DNA of 64,000 nt from Aurelia coerulea (taxonomy: Eukaryota; Cnidaria; Scyphozoa; Semaeostomeae; Ulmaridae), in assembly GCA_039566865.1 (NCBI GenBank), contig CM076953.1, forward strand, positions 6,696,001-6,760,000. Reading direction: 5' to 3'. Both the position numbers and the translations under genes were made by a program. The notes under the pieces were generated by a model. The model was not told where the DNA came from. It saw only the letters and a program-made list of their open reading frames with translations, and searched no databases. Positions 1-12,608 of the stretch are shown piece after piece. Every line of letters begins with the position of its first letter. The stretch's first letter is position 1.

Positions 1-363
1 TAACACTTGTGCTTCAAATAAATAATGTAAACTGCTATAAAAGAATAAAAATTTTTTTGACTTATTTCCATCCCTGGGTCCACTGTGGTGTAAAAGCCTC
101 ATTTCCATATAGTTATAAAATATGGCTTTATTTCTGATATAATGGCATGGCAATGCTTTCAGTCATGTTTTTTCGGTTTTTTATTTTGCCATTGTCATTT
201 AAATCTGCAGCTACAAAAATGAATTTAAATTCTGCGTCTTCCAGTTTGCATTCTTTTTTTAGTTTGGCATGGGGGGAGCTCATTCTAAATAAAGTGTATT
301 CTGGCGCATCTCATCTGAAGGTTGGAGTTACCAAGATTACGTAGAAAATAATGAACTAATCTA

Positions 364-475
364 TTGTGGGTGGCGCTTTTACAGGGTTATGGCGTGGGTG
401 CGACTGGAGGCAGTCATAGTGGCGCAGGGAAGTTGTTCCCCGCGCACTACAAAGAATGCTACTGCCTACTGACTG
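364..475. repeat. Dispersed repeat, copy 1
   Basis: GGGTTATGGCGTGGGTGCGA and the following GGAAGCAGTC-like and GCGCACTACAAAGAATGC segments recur at 47530-47610. Function unknown. Confidence 0.5.
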
Positions 476-482
476 ATGTTGG

Positions 483-1315
483 TAGAGCGGTGTCGCCCTG
501 GTCCGTCCACTCTTCAGAAAACGAAGATTTTCCGCGAGGTCAAAGAAGTTTTTGGAGAGGAACTCACCTTAAATAGGCTTCTCAACTCGTGCTACAAACC
601 TCACAGTGAGATCTGTATCATCCGTTTCCTTTTTGTCATGCTGGAACCACACAAATACGGACATGTCTTGAACGCCTAAATTAGGCCGTAGCGCCCTGGT
701 CAGACCGCGGCAGAATTGATTGTTTTAGCACATCAAAAACTTTTCAAGCCGTTCACCAGTTTGCCACAGTATCATTTCATTTCCCAGAAGACCGGAAAGC
801 TACAAAACAAATTCTAGTTTTATTGAAAATGATTTCAAAATGTTGTTGATTTCTTCGCTTTTAACTCTCTTATCCTTGACCTCAGTCACCTCTAAAGCAC
901 ATTATGCATCAACAGCCTACAGAACTAAAGGGTTTAATGGTGTGGACACACCTGGGCGCAATTATGTCAGTTACAGTGCTCTTCCAAAATGAGCCGCAGG
1001 TCTGACAATTTGTGTGCGGTTCTTGAGATTTCTTTGGATATGAAACCAGAAGAGTCGGAGGACACTTTCCTGGAGCCTAGAATTGTACTTACACCTTCGC
1101 TGCAGGTAGTTCAACTTCAAAACTTTATTTTAGCTCTTCTGAGCAACGCAAAGCAGCGAAATCGAAAAAAATATCAAAGAGATGACATCAGCAAACAACT
1201 TTCGCGCGCTTTTTGGAAAAGCTAGGCTCAAGCTCCCTTTGATTTCAAAGTATTATGCAAGGCGGTTGCACAACCCGGAATCCATTAGTGGTCAGACCAG
1301 GGCGACGCTACTCTA
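483..1315. mobile_element. Inverted-repeat DNA element, about 830 bp
   Basis: Ends TAGAGCGGTGTCGCCCTGGTC and GACCAGGGCGACGCTACTCTA (19 of 21 match as inverted repeats). A further internal GCGCCCTGGTCAGACCGCG occurs near 690. No transposase frame. Confidence 0.65.
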
Positions 1316-1941
1316 GCGTCTTCCTGTGTTGAAAAACGTGACCTTTAAACCTGGAGTCGGTGGAACTGGAATGACGATGATGAAAACAATGACTTAAATC
1401 TAGCCAGCATAGTGGCAGCTGTTATTTATAGCCCTAACTAATAACTCAACAAAGAAAGATGAATCAGTTAGCTTCCTTAGCCTTAGTTAGGCCCATGCTG
1501 ATGCTATGCATGTTGTTTTGGCCAGAAAAGTTTTCTCTTTCATTCGCATTCAAGCAGCGAATAAACCTTCTAACTTAATACTTACCAGTCACTTATCTCA
1601 AATTTACTACTGCCAGCATCGTAAGTGCATTTTCCAGCAAAGCACTGCGTACTCAGGAACGTTAATGTGAAAAACAAAATGAGAAAAGTGGTCGCTGTTT
1701 CTTCCATGGCAGCCATTTTCTCAAATTAAACCACAGGGGTACAAGGCAATTGGCTCATGTGATAATGATTGCGTCATTGTTTTCATGGAAGCACGGGCTG
1801 TGGGAATTCTGAATTAAAAAAGTAGATTTACGTTTGATACAGCGAAATTGTCTTAATTTGTGCTTTCTCTCTGTCTTTACCTGTCCTGCTGAGGCAGCAT
1901 TTTAATCCCTGTGCGTGGCAGATTGACGTGACCTGGAGGCC

Positions 1942-2110
1942 CAGGGACGTAGGAAGCATCTCAAACTTGAGGGGGCACGACACTTTAAGGGCACGTTTTC
2001 CGTTAAGCTATAGGGGCACTTCCTGAAAATAAAAAGGGCACTTCTTTGTTTATTGCAAAATCTTGGGGGGGGCACGTGCCCCCAGTGCCCCCCCGGTTCC
2101 TACGTCTCTG
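1942..2110. mobile_element. Short hAT-like MITE rich in GGGGCAC motifs, copy 1
   Basis: Inverted ends CAGGGACGTAGGAA and TTCCTACGTCTCTG. Internal GGGGCAC motifs repeat. Same family as 45868-46046. Confidence 0.65.
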
Positions 2111-2395
2111 CCTGGAGCAATTATGCCACTCAAACGGCTCTTGAGTGGGATAATGAATGGCGGGATCACGGTTGGAATTAGGCATGTCAGAATGAAATTC
2201 TATTTTGTCTATAAAATTTTTCATGACCACGCCCTTCAGATCGCTGGAAAATGCATCATTTTTGTAAAATCTGCCATTTAAAGAGGCAAAGGATCATGAC
2301 TGATGGAGGTTTTACCGGGAAATTTTGAAAATAGGACCTCAATTGACGAAATAGACTTGGGGCAAGTCTAGACCTCAATCAATTTCATGAGGATA

Positions 2396-3005
2396 TACCG
2401 GGTCCGCCAAAATAAACTATGCACGATTGACAGGCCAGAATAAATCGTACACTGGACCGATTTTGCTGACTTATGACTAAATCATTTGAAGAAAGCTTGA
2501 ATCAGATTCTGGGATTTTTTGCAATTTTTTCAGTTTTTAGAGCTAGGAGCGAGTTTCCTAAAATGTTAGTTTTCGAAAACACTGAAAAACGATCAAAAAT
2601 CATCGATCAAGTTTTCTAAAGAATCGACATAAATGGGCAAAGAGAGAACTTGTTCGTGGTGATTTGCGATTTGGCGATTTGGAAATCGAATGATTGTAAT
2701 TTGCTGTACGAAAGTTCGTACTAAACCCCCAAATGGCCCTGAAAACGTTTTCTCTTTATTCATTCATGTTGAATCTATTAAAATTTGATCAACGTCTTTT
2801 GATCGTTTTCAATGTTCTCGAAAACGAACATTTTAAGAAACTTGCTTCTAGCTCTAAAAACTGGAAACGGAAAAATTTGCAAAATGTCCTGGGATCTAAT
2901 CCAGGCTTTTTGCTAAAGATTAAGTTATAAATCTTTAAAATCGCTTTAGTGTACGATTTATTGTGGCCTGCCAAACGTGCATAGTTTATTTTCGCGCACC
3001 CGGTA
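2396..3005. mobile_element. Palindromic TA-type MITE, TACCGGGT ends (family 1)
   Basis: Ends TACCGGGTCCGCCAAAATAA and the complement ending GCGCACCCGGTA. The two halves are complementary over most of 610 bp. Mariner-like ends with TA borders. The small frames inside are by-products of the palindrome. Confidence 0.75.
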
Positions 3006-3601
3006 GATTATGTTTGAATTGCATAATATCAAAAATGACAGATCTTCCGACGGGCCTGAAGAACGTAGATAGAAAAGTAATAAACTTTCTGACAGAGTTT
3101 ATTTATTCGAAAACATCAGTAAAGGCATGAGCAATACTTTCAGTAGCTTATTCTCAATACGGTTTAACGAAACAACGTTGATAGCAGCGAGAAGATGTAG
3201 ACTCCCGTTCAATTTTTTGCATTTTTGTTGTTGTTTACATTCGGCCAGAGAAACTTACAACACAACACAAAGTTTATTGCAATTGAAATGAACTGAGGCC
3301 CATGATATTATTTGAACTTGAAAGTGCAAAAAATGGACAAGCAAAAAATTTGATTTTGCCGGGGCCCCTTGCGGGGCCCAGCTAGATGATATCATTGCAA
3401 CATACAATGGAAAACAAAGCTTCATTTTTACGGGCCCCTGGCGGGGCCCAGGCCCCGGGGCAGTTGCCCCGGCTACCCCCCCTCTCGGCGGTCCTGGGGA
3501 TAATGAGTCGTCTGATGGTCTAGTCTGGCCTGAGATCCGGCTCTCCAAAAAATATCGAGCAAAGATGGTAACTGCGGAGGAGAGGAAAACCTGATCTCAG
3601 G

Positions 3602-4001
3602 CTACACGTATTTTGGTATAAGAAACTGCCCATAAGAAACTCATCTCTCAGATCGCCAAAAAATTAAGAAACTCCAAGAAACTATTCATTTTGATAAAGG
3701 AAATCCTTCGCATATTTTCATTTTACTTTCACTTTTTTCCTGTATCATGTTACTCGTAAGGTACTTGAGTAATGTCTAAACACCTTGTTTTGAAATGTTC
3801 AGGAGGGCAATCAACATGAAGATTGTTGAAGATTGTCCACATCAACATTTATGTTGCCACCGTTAGTTAACCTGTGTTAAAAAAAAAATATGGAGCCTCT
3901 AAGAAACTCGTAAGAAACTCTGAGTACTCAAAATATGATAATTTTTAGAAACGTTCAATATTGGCCCAAATTCTTAGCTTCTTATGAAAAAATACGTGTA
4001 G
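3602..4001. mobile_element. ACACGTATTTT MITE with AAGAAACT motifs, copy 1
   Basis: Ends CTACACGTATTTT and AAAATACGTGTAG, inside which ATAAGAAACTG repeats many times. Directly abuts the LINE fragment at 4002. Confidence 0.7.
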
Positions 4002-6830
4002 TTTAGTTCAATCTGGTTCAAATCAATCCTTACTGCTAATTTGAAATGTCATGTTAAGCTTTTTGCCGATGATACGTCCTTGTTTCAGTGGCGTCGTGGC
4101 CGGGGGGGCCAGGGGGGCCATGGCCCCCCCTGTGAAAATGTTGTCGGAAAATCCGTCAGTTTTCCATTCTTGTCGGAAAAATCGAAAAAATTGAATTAAT
4201 CCATTTTCCTTACAACATAGCTACTTTATGGCAATCGAAATGTATACATGAAATATCACTTTTTCGATCGCAAAAACGTAGTTTTTGATGAAAAAGTAGG
4301 TTTTTCGACAAAAAACTAGGTTCTTCCAAAGATTTGGTTCTTCGTTCGTTTTTCTGCAAAAATTCCTTTTTCAATCGAAAGAAAAGTGTGTTTTTATTGG
4401 AAAAATAGACACATTAGGCGCAAAAGTTTCGGAGAAATAAATTTCAGACAAATGCTTTCGGTCAAAACATTCTTGGACTTTTTCCCCGAAAATTCGGTCG
4501 TTTTACCTACATTTTGGTGACTAAAAACGATAAATTTACAATTTATTTTGCACGTTTCATACTTAAAAAATGTCATGCATTTATGGTTTGTGCATTAAGC
4601 TTTCAATGAGTTGCTCGTCAGAATTTGCACAAGTGAATGTTGTTGAGGAAGATGGAAATGATTACTAAGATGGGATTACTTTCAGTTTCTGTAAACGGAT
4701 GCTTATAAGAAATGAAGATTTATATCAAGCTATCACGTTGTTATCTAAAATTTGAAAACGATCTATTTTTCAGTGCTTTTAAGGTCCTTTTTTCGAAATT
4801 TCCCATGAAAAACAAATAGTAGATTCTTCAAAATAGGGGCGTTTTGCGACGATCTAAAGGGCGTGGTCGCCGAAAATTTTCCCGGGGGCAAGCCCCCGGA
4901 CCCCCACTTTTCCACCCTCCTTGCGCAAATAGCTTCAGCGTCACCTCCAACACCAATCATGTCTCAACAACAGCCTCACCTCCAACAAGAATCGCCTCTT
5001 AACAGGACTGCTGTGTACCTTTCAAAAATTCTTCGCTATTATGGAACTTTTATATGACAAAAGTTCTTGAGACAATTTGCCACTTTTTGTACGTTACATT
5101 CCTGCTTAATTTTTGTCGGAAAAATGTCTCTTTGTCGGAAAATTCTGACCCTTGGCCCCCCCTAAACCTTGTTTACCGTGGTCCAAGAACCTAACGCAGC
5201 TGCCGATGACATGAACCATGACCTGCAGTTGATAAGCAAATGGGCCCATGATTGGAGGATGTCATTCAATCCCGATCCACAAAAGCAAGCGGTCGAATTA
5301 CTGCTTTCAAAGAAAAGGCATGGAATAGATCATCCGATGATCCTCTTCAATAATATACCCGTAAAAAAAGTGAACGAACATAAACATCTCCAGCCATCTC
5401 TAAAACGAGAAAGGGCATTGGTCTGCTAAAGTATCTCTCCAAATATCTGCCCATACATACCCTGAACGATTTATATAAACTTTATGTGCGACCGCACCTG
5501 GACTACGGGGATGTTATCTACCACATTCCAGCAAAAGTCTGTGAATTCAGCCAAAACATCATTTTGCCAAATTTAATGGAAAAACTAGAGTCTGTTCAGT
5601 ACTCTGCTGCTATTGCTGTAACAGGAACATGGAGGGGAACATCGCGTGAAAAACTGTATGCAGAGCTTGGCTGGGAGTCATTAAATTCCCGAAGGTGGAG
5701 TAGACGCCTTACCTTGTTCTATAAGATCATGAATAATCTCACCCCTTTGTATACAAAGGAGCCAATCCCATCACTTCATCAGTCGAATTACTCTTTTCGC
5801 AATCAGGATGTAGTTGGGCCAATAGGGGCAAGGACAGGGAAATTTCAATCCAGCTTCTATCCAAATTGCATATCTGAATGGAATAAACTTGATCCAGAAA
5901 TTAGGCTTGCACGATCTGTTGCTGTATTTAAGACAAAGCTGCTATCAAAAATTCGCCCACCTCCAAAACCTGTCTTCGGTATCCATGACCCAATAGGATT
6001 ATCGTATCTCTCCCAAATAAGGGTCGGTCTCAGCGAGTTAAATTTTCACAAATTCAAGCACAATTTTAGGGACACAATAAACCCTATGTGCCCTACGAAC
6101 GACGGTATTGAGGACACGGAGCACGTTTTGTTGCTCTGCCCTTCATTTGACACTCAACGACGAGATCTTCTTGCTGGAGTTTCGGAACTATTACGACCAC
6201 TTGTTCAAATCAACAGTCTTTCGAACAGCGTTCTGCTACAACTTTTATTGTATGGTGATAAAGACTTCTGTGATGACGTTAATCAAGTTATACTCGAACT
6301 GACTATAGACTTCATTCACAAAACTGGTCGGTTTGGTTAAGAAAACTTCAAATTCTTGTTTGTGCCACAAAGTCACGAAGTCCTTTTGTCCTTTTTGTCC
6401 TTTTTGTTTTGTTTCTTTTTTTTATCGTTTGTTAATGGGTCTGTTTCACGTTTGATGCAAGGCATACATGATTGAAACATGGCAATTCATCCTTACTAAA
6501 TCTTCTCTTTTTTATATATTTGAATCTTTATATTGTGAATGGAGGCACCCCTGATCCTGGATCATGTGCTTTTGCTAGCCTGGCATCCGACGTGAAACAC
6601 GCCTCAGTATTTACTGGTATTAATCATTCATGTGTAGCTTCTTGTAATTGTATATTTATTTATAATTAAGTTGGATGTTTCTTTATGTTACGACCATGGG
6701 GTAGTCATTGTCTGTTGCTCCCTGTGGTTACTGTCCTTGTAGTGTTGTATGGTTGTATAGTAATTAGAAAGTATAGTAGGTTGTAGCATGTATTGTAGCA
6801 TTTTAGAGGAATATAGAAAAAAAAATCAAT
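4002..6830 (+). mobile_element. 5'-truncated LINE (non-LTR retrotransposon) remnant, interrupted by a DNA element
   Basis: Degenerate reverse transcriptase. The frame KLFADDTSLF (ending at 4085) carries the catalytic FADD box and resumes at 5167 with LFTVVQEPNAAADD and the RT thumb-like region to about 5390. A frameshift follows, then a 284-codon frame (5486-6340) with the C-terminal LINE region (RPHLDYGDVIYH, YAELGWESLNSRRW, WNKLDPEIR). A presumed 3' UTR runs from 6341 to an A-rich end near 6825. It is inactive: 5'-truncated, split by an insertion and frameshifted. Confidence 0.85.
4086..5166. mobile_element. Nonautonomous DNA element inserted in the LINE, with 8-bp target duplication
   Basis: Removing this segment and one copy of CCTTGTTT (4078-4085 and 5167-5174) restores the reverse transcriptase frame. 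The insert starts CAGTGGCGTCGTGGCC, typical of hAT ends, and an 8-bp target duplication fits hAT. The right end (GGCCCCCCCTAAA) does not show the matching inverted end, so it may be damaged. Internally it has GGCC-rich runs and many TGTCGGAAAA motifs. No transposase frame was seen. Confidence 0.7.
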
Positions 6831-8747
6831 CTACCACGCATGACGCGTGGGGATTGAAATTGTCACTTGATATCACCCTGTATCATACATCAATGTATCA
6901 TACATCATACATCAATCTTGTTTTTGAAGAAGATCCAAGATTTGAAATTGCGCTTTTTTTCAGAAGAGGAGGGGTACTTATGACTTGAAGACGCGCTTGA
7001 AGTCCAGTGGTAGTTTTTGCACAAAACGCAACAGAACAGTTGCCCAATGTACAATCAGATATATTGATCAGAATGATAAGTTATTGTGCAGTTGATTTAG
7101 AGTTTACGTTATTGTTTAAAATCACTAGAATTATATATCATCAATTACATGACTGGCAAGAAAATCTACATAATTATAAAGAAATGATAAAACTAATCAT
7201 TAATGGCCCAACTTTTAAGACCTCGGGCTTTATATTTTCCTGCGGTTAGTATGCGCATAAGTCCTTGTGCACCATGTTCATGTCGTTTTTGATCGATTGA
7301 TTAATTGATTGGTTGACTGATTGCTTTGGTTGATTAATTGATAGTGTTTCCTCCTTTTATTATCCTGAAAAGAGAAAAACGATTATACTAAAAATTCCCA
7401 AGAGAATAGTCACATGACCTGAAATGGGTAAAACAAACCTTAGCCAATTGGGTCTATTGGCCAAAAAATCAGCAAACAAGTAGAAACCACTTATCCATCC
7501 TTGTTAGGGGTGGGGAGATGAGATCTGGTTTCTCCGAGTAAACTTATGCGTCCCCCCGTGCAGTAGGTTAATGCTCATGCGCCCGTCAGAGTTGCAACCC
7601 AAAACACTACTGCGTATGAGCATTAACCTATTGCATGGGGGACAAATATGTTTCCTCGGACAAACCGTATCTCGTCTCCCCAACAACTGCTGCCCATGTG
7701 TTGTCGCAAATTTTATGACTAGTGGAGATGGGCCTGTATGTCAAAAAAGTGGACCATGTCTCATTAAATTCCGACTCTGATCTTCCCCCACCCTTCTGGG
7801 GACACTCTTATTGAAAGTGACTCTCTGTTTTGGTTTCTCCTCTCAAATTCTTTGAGGAGCTCGCTTTTCAATATTTTCTCGACGTCTTTCTTGTCATCAT
7901 CGGCTAACCTCCTCATGTTAAACAGCAAAGGCGCGTCCCTTGAGTCTGCTTGCCAGGTTCTGCGCGGCCTTTTCGTTTTGGTATCTTTTCAACGATGAAT
8001 GTAACATGATCTTTTCCAGAAAAACTTTTACATCAGCTGAACCATCAAAACTATTTATTTTCGATTCCATTCCGAAAAGATTCTTAGACAGTAATGTTAG
8101 TTACTTTACTCGGATTGACCGGTGTTCAGCTTTCTACACAACGACTGTCTAAGAATGAGGGGATATGTGCAGGGGCGACTACATATACCTAAAGAACAAT
8201 ACGTACGATACTACACAGGTGGAAACGAGGGGGCAACCCTACAGTTGACCTTCTGGCCGCCCAGGGGGGTTTTAGGATAAGAATTGAGCGAGATATTACA
8301 TCAAAGGTATATTCAAGTTACCCTCCTTACTCGAAATTGTAGACCATATTGGTCCAATGCTTCCCCACTCCTTTCCAGCAATTGTCGGACGGGCCATACA
8401 TGTTATACGTCATCCAACTATTGGGACCAGACCAACACTCTCCATAAAATTGCACTCCAAACCATGTGTATCCTGAAATAATGAAAGTATAGATTCGGTA
8501 GATGTCAATTTGGAATTCATAACTTGGTCAGGTAAAAAGACCTGATACTCACAAGGAGTATACAGTAAACTTCCGAAAAGTAGGTCGACAAGAACGTTTT
8601 CAGCCAAAAGGTATGGATTTCTTATCAAAATATCGTAAGATAGGCATCAATCAAAGATTTCAAAGAGTTTGAACATTGAGCAGAATAGATGATTACGCTA
8701 AAGATAGAGGCGAGGAACTTTTTACCAAAGTGCACTGCGTTCTTTAA
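6831..8747. other. SRRM1 3' flank with no recognised gene
   Basis: Contains CATACATCAATGTATCATA-type short repeats near 6880. An imperfect inverted repeat lies at about 7550-7645, where ATGCTCATGCGCCC and ACGCAGTAG-like words recur around GTTAATGCTCATGCG. Otherwise nothing that I could name. Small frames here show no family features. Confidence 0.5.
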
Positions 8748-9002
8748 AGGCACACTGTCGTGGCATTGATTGGATGAATAAGACAATATGAAAGAATATA
8801 ATTAGGCGATAACTGGGACTCACTGTCATCAGTCTAATTTCGCTGTACACTGATATTCACCAGGACGAGAACGATCAGACTCCCTTTATTCTCGAAACAA
8901 AGTATGATCTAAGAGCATAAATGGCTTTAAATCCAGAGGCCAGGTCTTTTGTTAGGGACTTCAACATCACAACCAGCCAATGACAGCCACGACAGTGTGC
9001 CA
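8748..9002. mobile_element. GGCACACTGTCGTGGC MITE with TTAA target, copy 1
   Basis: Ends GGCACACTGTCGTGGC and GCCACGACAGTGTGCC are perfect inverted repeats. TTAA lies at both borders (8744-8747 and 9003-9006), the target site of piggyBac-type transposases. Confidence 0.7.
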
Positions 9003-9513
9003 TTAATGGAATTCCTTTAGGGTTGAACTTGAGAATAGAGTATTCATAATTTGAACGGGAGCATCTTGGTAAAAACCCGCTTCTCGCTGCAATCATTAGC
9101 GTAAAGGGGTTTCCTGGAAATTCTAGCAGCTTTTTGTTTCAAATTGCACCAACAAAAACTTTACATAATATGAGAACTCATTTCCTCCTGATTTCAATTT
9201 GAAGACCAATTATTCAACTCTTGTGTTCTGCAAATGTTACAATTTGTGAGCCAATCAAATTTTGCTGCCTATGCTCGTAAAATCACGTTTTTTCGAATCA
9301 GTGTTTGATGGACTTGTGATACTAACCTCGGGCTCTGACTGCATCTGCACATTTGTTCACAGTTTTGTTCAGATCTGACCAGTCAATGTCACGGAGTCTG
9401 AAATTTTCAACCAGTACAGGCAATGCTCTCCTGTCACCCTTGTCTTTGTAGCATCCAACTTTTGTGGGTCTTTCTGTGATACAATAAATAAGAGTTGTTG
9501 GTAGCTGTACTTT

Positions 9514-9710
9514 ACCGTAAAAGCTCTATCAAGCCCCCCGCCCCGCCACTTGTATCAAATTCCAGAGGTCACCAAAGATTCTCCATTTATTGAGCTAACT
9601 AAGTTTTGTTAATTGTGATGTGTTTTGAGATAAAAATTTGTCGAATTCATGTATTTAACTAATACAATTGAATGTTTACACATGAGCGATAGGACACCAA
9701 ATGTGTGAAA
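9514..9710. mobile_element. Degenerate copy of the TACCGTAAAAGCTCT MITE
   Basis: Starts TTACCGTAAAAGCTCTATCA and has ATTCCAGAGGTCACCAAAGA. No clear right end. Confidence 0.5.
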
Positions 9711-9814
9711 GTTCTATTGGTAGCGAGCCACCTTAACTAATTTTTGTGTGTTTTTTTACCTATTTTTACTTGGTAGTGAGCCACCTTATCGCTGTTTCGT
9801 CATTTTGAAATTAT

Positions 9815-9916
9815 CGGTAGTGAGCCACCTTAAATGTAGATCCACCTTAACCGTAAAACATTTTACTCTGGAGGTTTTACGGTTAAGGTGGATCTGCACT
9901 TAAGGTGGCTCACTAC
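9815..9916. repeat. Perfect hairpin with AGTGAGCCACCTTAA outer arms
   Basis: Inner arms 9839-9859 and 9874-9894 are perfect 21-bp inverted repeats (GATCCACCTTAACCGTAAAA and C). Outer arms TAGTGAGCCACCTTAA / TTAAGGTGGCTCACTA extend it. GAGCCACCTTA also occurs upstream near 9725 and 9777. Confidence 0.75.
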
Positions 9917-9937
9917 TGAAAATTTCAATTGTCATCA

Positions 9938-10106
9938 CATGGTCACAATCGCAATTGCTGTTGTTGTCATGGTTCTCAAGCAGGTCTTCTTATGAGAAAC
10001 GACGGGACCAATTTTACTGGTCCAGTGTCGTTTCTTATAGGAAGACCTGCTTGAGAACCATGACTTTATGAAAACACCAACAACAACAATTGCGATTGTG
10101 ACCATG
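9938..10106. repeat. Long hairpin element, 169 bp
   Basis: Ends CATGGTCACAATCGCAATTG and its complement. Inner arms CATGGTTCTCAAGCAGGTCT are also complementary. A MITE-like foldback. Confidence 0.75.
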
Positions 10107-10391
10107 AGATCATCTGCTATTGGGCCTAAATCGAAAGCTGCGAGGAGATTCGAAGCACACAAACAGGAATAAATCCTGAGGGTAAGCATTCTAATTGATT
10201 TAAAGCATTTTTCACGTGTCAGAATCGCCCATGATCAAACGCAAAAATCTCACAACAGGATGTTTTGGATATACTTCAAGGAAAAGTATGCTGGGCTGAT
10301 TGAGTTAACAACGAAAAACGCGCTGCATATTCCAGCATTGAAAACAACTGCAAGATGTCGAGGAACACAAACTCAGATGTTGAAACAGCAG

Positions 10392-10798
10392 TACACTCTT
10401 TTTTTTATAAGAATACTATAAATTTTTTCCAGCCTCAATATTCTTAAGAAAATTTTCGTTTTGAGCCTTAACATATTCTTAAAGTATTCTTATATTTCCA
10501 AATTTGATATGGTTTCTAGGGGAACATAGTTCAAAGAAATGTCATATGATTATGAAGAAAAGGTTGAATGAAAGAAAAATTTAAGCAATTATAACAATAA
10601 CAATGTTCTTAAAAATAAGAAAACTTTTAAACACACTTTTTGAAAAAAACCAGATCGCAAAACGGGCAACTGCTGGAAAATGAGACAAAAATATGTGAGC
10701 TGAGGCTGAGCAATATTCTTATAATATTCTTAAAATTTGGATGATTCTTAGCCTGAATATTCTTATAAGCAATATTCTTATAAAAAAGAAAGAGTGTA
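10392..10798. mobile_element. TACACTC MITE with TTATAAGAAT ends
   Basis: Ends TACACTCTTTTTTTTATAAG and the complement TTATAAAAAAGAAAGAGTGT then A. ATTCTTA motifs repeat throughout. Confidence 0.65.
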
Positions 10799-11546
10799 TT
10801 GACAAAACAACAATTTAAGAAAAATATGTCCGCGAGTTGCTCGTAGACTCACCTAAGGAAAGTGCAGCTATGCAGTTAGCATATAATGCAAACAACACCA
10901 GGCTCAAGACTGTCTTCATGTTGTCAAAGTAACTTCTCTCTCAGGTGAAACGCTTTGGCCTAAATCGTAATCAGTGCGAATAATTCTGTGTCTCTCTGGT
11001 CTTGACTTGTACCGTAAACCACTGATACACATACACTGTACGTTACTCTAGATTTCAATTTCAGCAAGATTTTATAGTCTCACGAAAAAAGCGAATTGTG
11101 TTTGTTGATAAATAACATCTTGATGTGAGGAAAACAACGAATTTCTTCTTCGAAAATTTGAACGCAAAATCACACTCATCAAGAGAGAAGCTTCAATATT
11201 TGAGCTCGAAGTCAATCAAACATGATTATGATGAAAAATTCATCAAATATATTCTGGGGCTTCAACTGCAGTTTTTCAAGTGCATTATCAATCGCATCAA
11301 AATGTTACATCTGGATCCCTCATGTTGCATTTATATGTTGTTTGTTGGTGTCAATCTGAGATGCGAACTCCTCCATGGTCATGGTATGTGAATACACATT
11401 GCACACATTGCAAGGTGTTTTCTTAAAAATTTTCTAATATTTAGTTTTGTTGTCTTGGTTGGGAACAAACAAGGGAAAGAATAAAAGCTAATTAAAATCT
11501 CGTATTTTTCTGTCGCACTCCCATGTCAAACAGGATGTTTTCTGAA

Positions 11547-11835
11547 GACACGTATTTTTTTCGTAAGAAACTGCCCATAAGAAACTCAACTCTCAGATCG
11601 CCAAAACATTGAGAAACATGGAACTTCTAAGAAACTCGTAAGAAACTCTGAGTACTCAAAATCTGATAATTTTAAGACACTTTCAGTACTGGCCCAAATT
11701 CTTAGTTTCTTATAAAAAATACGCGTGCACGCAACTTTTTAATAAGAAACTTTGAATTTGAGCCAGTGCTGAAAGTTTCTAATAATTATCAGATTTTTAG
11801 TACTGAGATTCTCGCGAGTTTCTTACTAATTCCAT
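11547..11835. mobile_element. ACACGTATTTT MITE, copy 2, compound
   Basis: Contains CTGCCCATAAGAAACTCAAC and CTCTGAGTACTCAAAATCTG as in copy 1, then a partial inverted copy from 11728. Confidence 0.65.
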
Positions 11836-12285
11836 ATTAATCTTCCTGTTTACTGCATGCTTCCTCGGGAAACAAGTGAAAATAAAGTATTCTAAGAATA
11901 ACCATTAATTAAAATAAAGTGCCCAGGACTGAAGTTCCGAAATTGTTTAGTGATCCGAGAGCAGTTTCATTAAAAAATAGCAAACCTACCAATGATTTGC
12001 GAAAAGAAGCTGTATCAAGCTACAATATTCAATCAGTGCTGTGTAATAGTTTTGTTTTACTCGCATAAGGGGTTGCAAAATTTTTCTGCGACTTTCGTTC
12101 CGTGTTTCCGACGTAAAGGATCTTCCATTATGAGGTGAGTGTAAAATGAACAGGGCCGCAAAGCACTATGGTTGGTGGAAAACGAGGCTAAGATTGACCA
12201 CAGGAAATTCTCTCCCAACACAAACAACCTCATTGATTCTGCTTCGCGATTAAAAAAATACGTGTACAGTTGGTCATGTGGTCAG

Positions 12286-12608
12286 TAGACTTGCCCTAAG
12301 TCTGTTTCCTCAGTCTGACCGTCTCCTTTGCGGTAGTTCCAGGATCCGCTGTTCCAATATTCCGTCAAGGCAAAGAGGGGGAGAGTCTCCCCTAGACTGA
12401 TTGCATATTCGTAGTTATCGCTATTGATAGACTGATGACTTGAATAGTGCCGTCATCCAATTCAATGAACGAAGCGGAAATTGGGACTGAAGTAGTTAGT
12501 CTAAGACTCCCCTTTGTTTCCATTACGGAATGTTGGAATGGCTGATCCGGGATACATGGGAATAGGATCAGTCAGGCGGACTTCATAAATAGACTTGGGG
12601 CAAGTTTA
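12286..12608. mobile_element. TAGACTTG MITE, copy 1
   Basis: Ends TAGACTTGCCCTAAGTCT and TAGACTTGGGGCAAGTTTA. Arms share GTAGTTCCAGGATCCGC and the complement-like GCTGATCCGGG. Same family as 43801-44183. Confidence 0.65.

Noticed and set aside
2733..2974. Small frames on both strands
   Set aside because: Both are produced by the palindromic MITE at 2396-3005.
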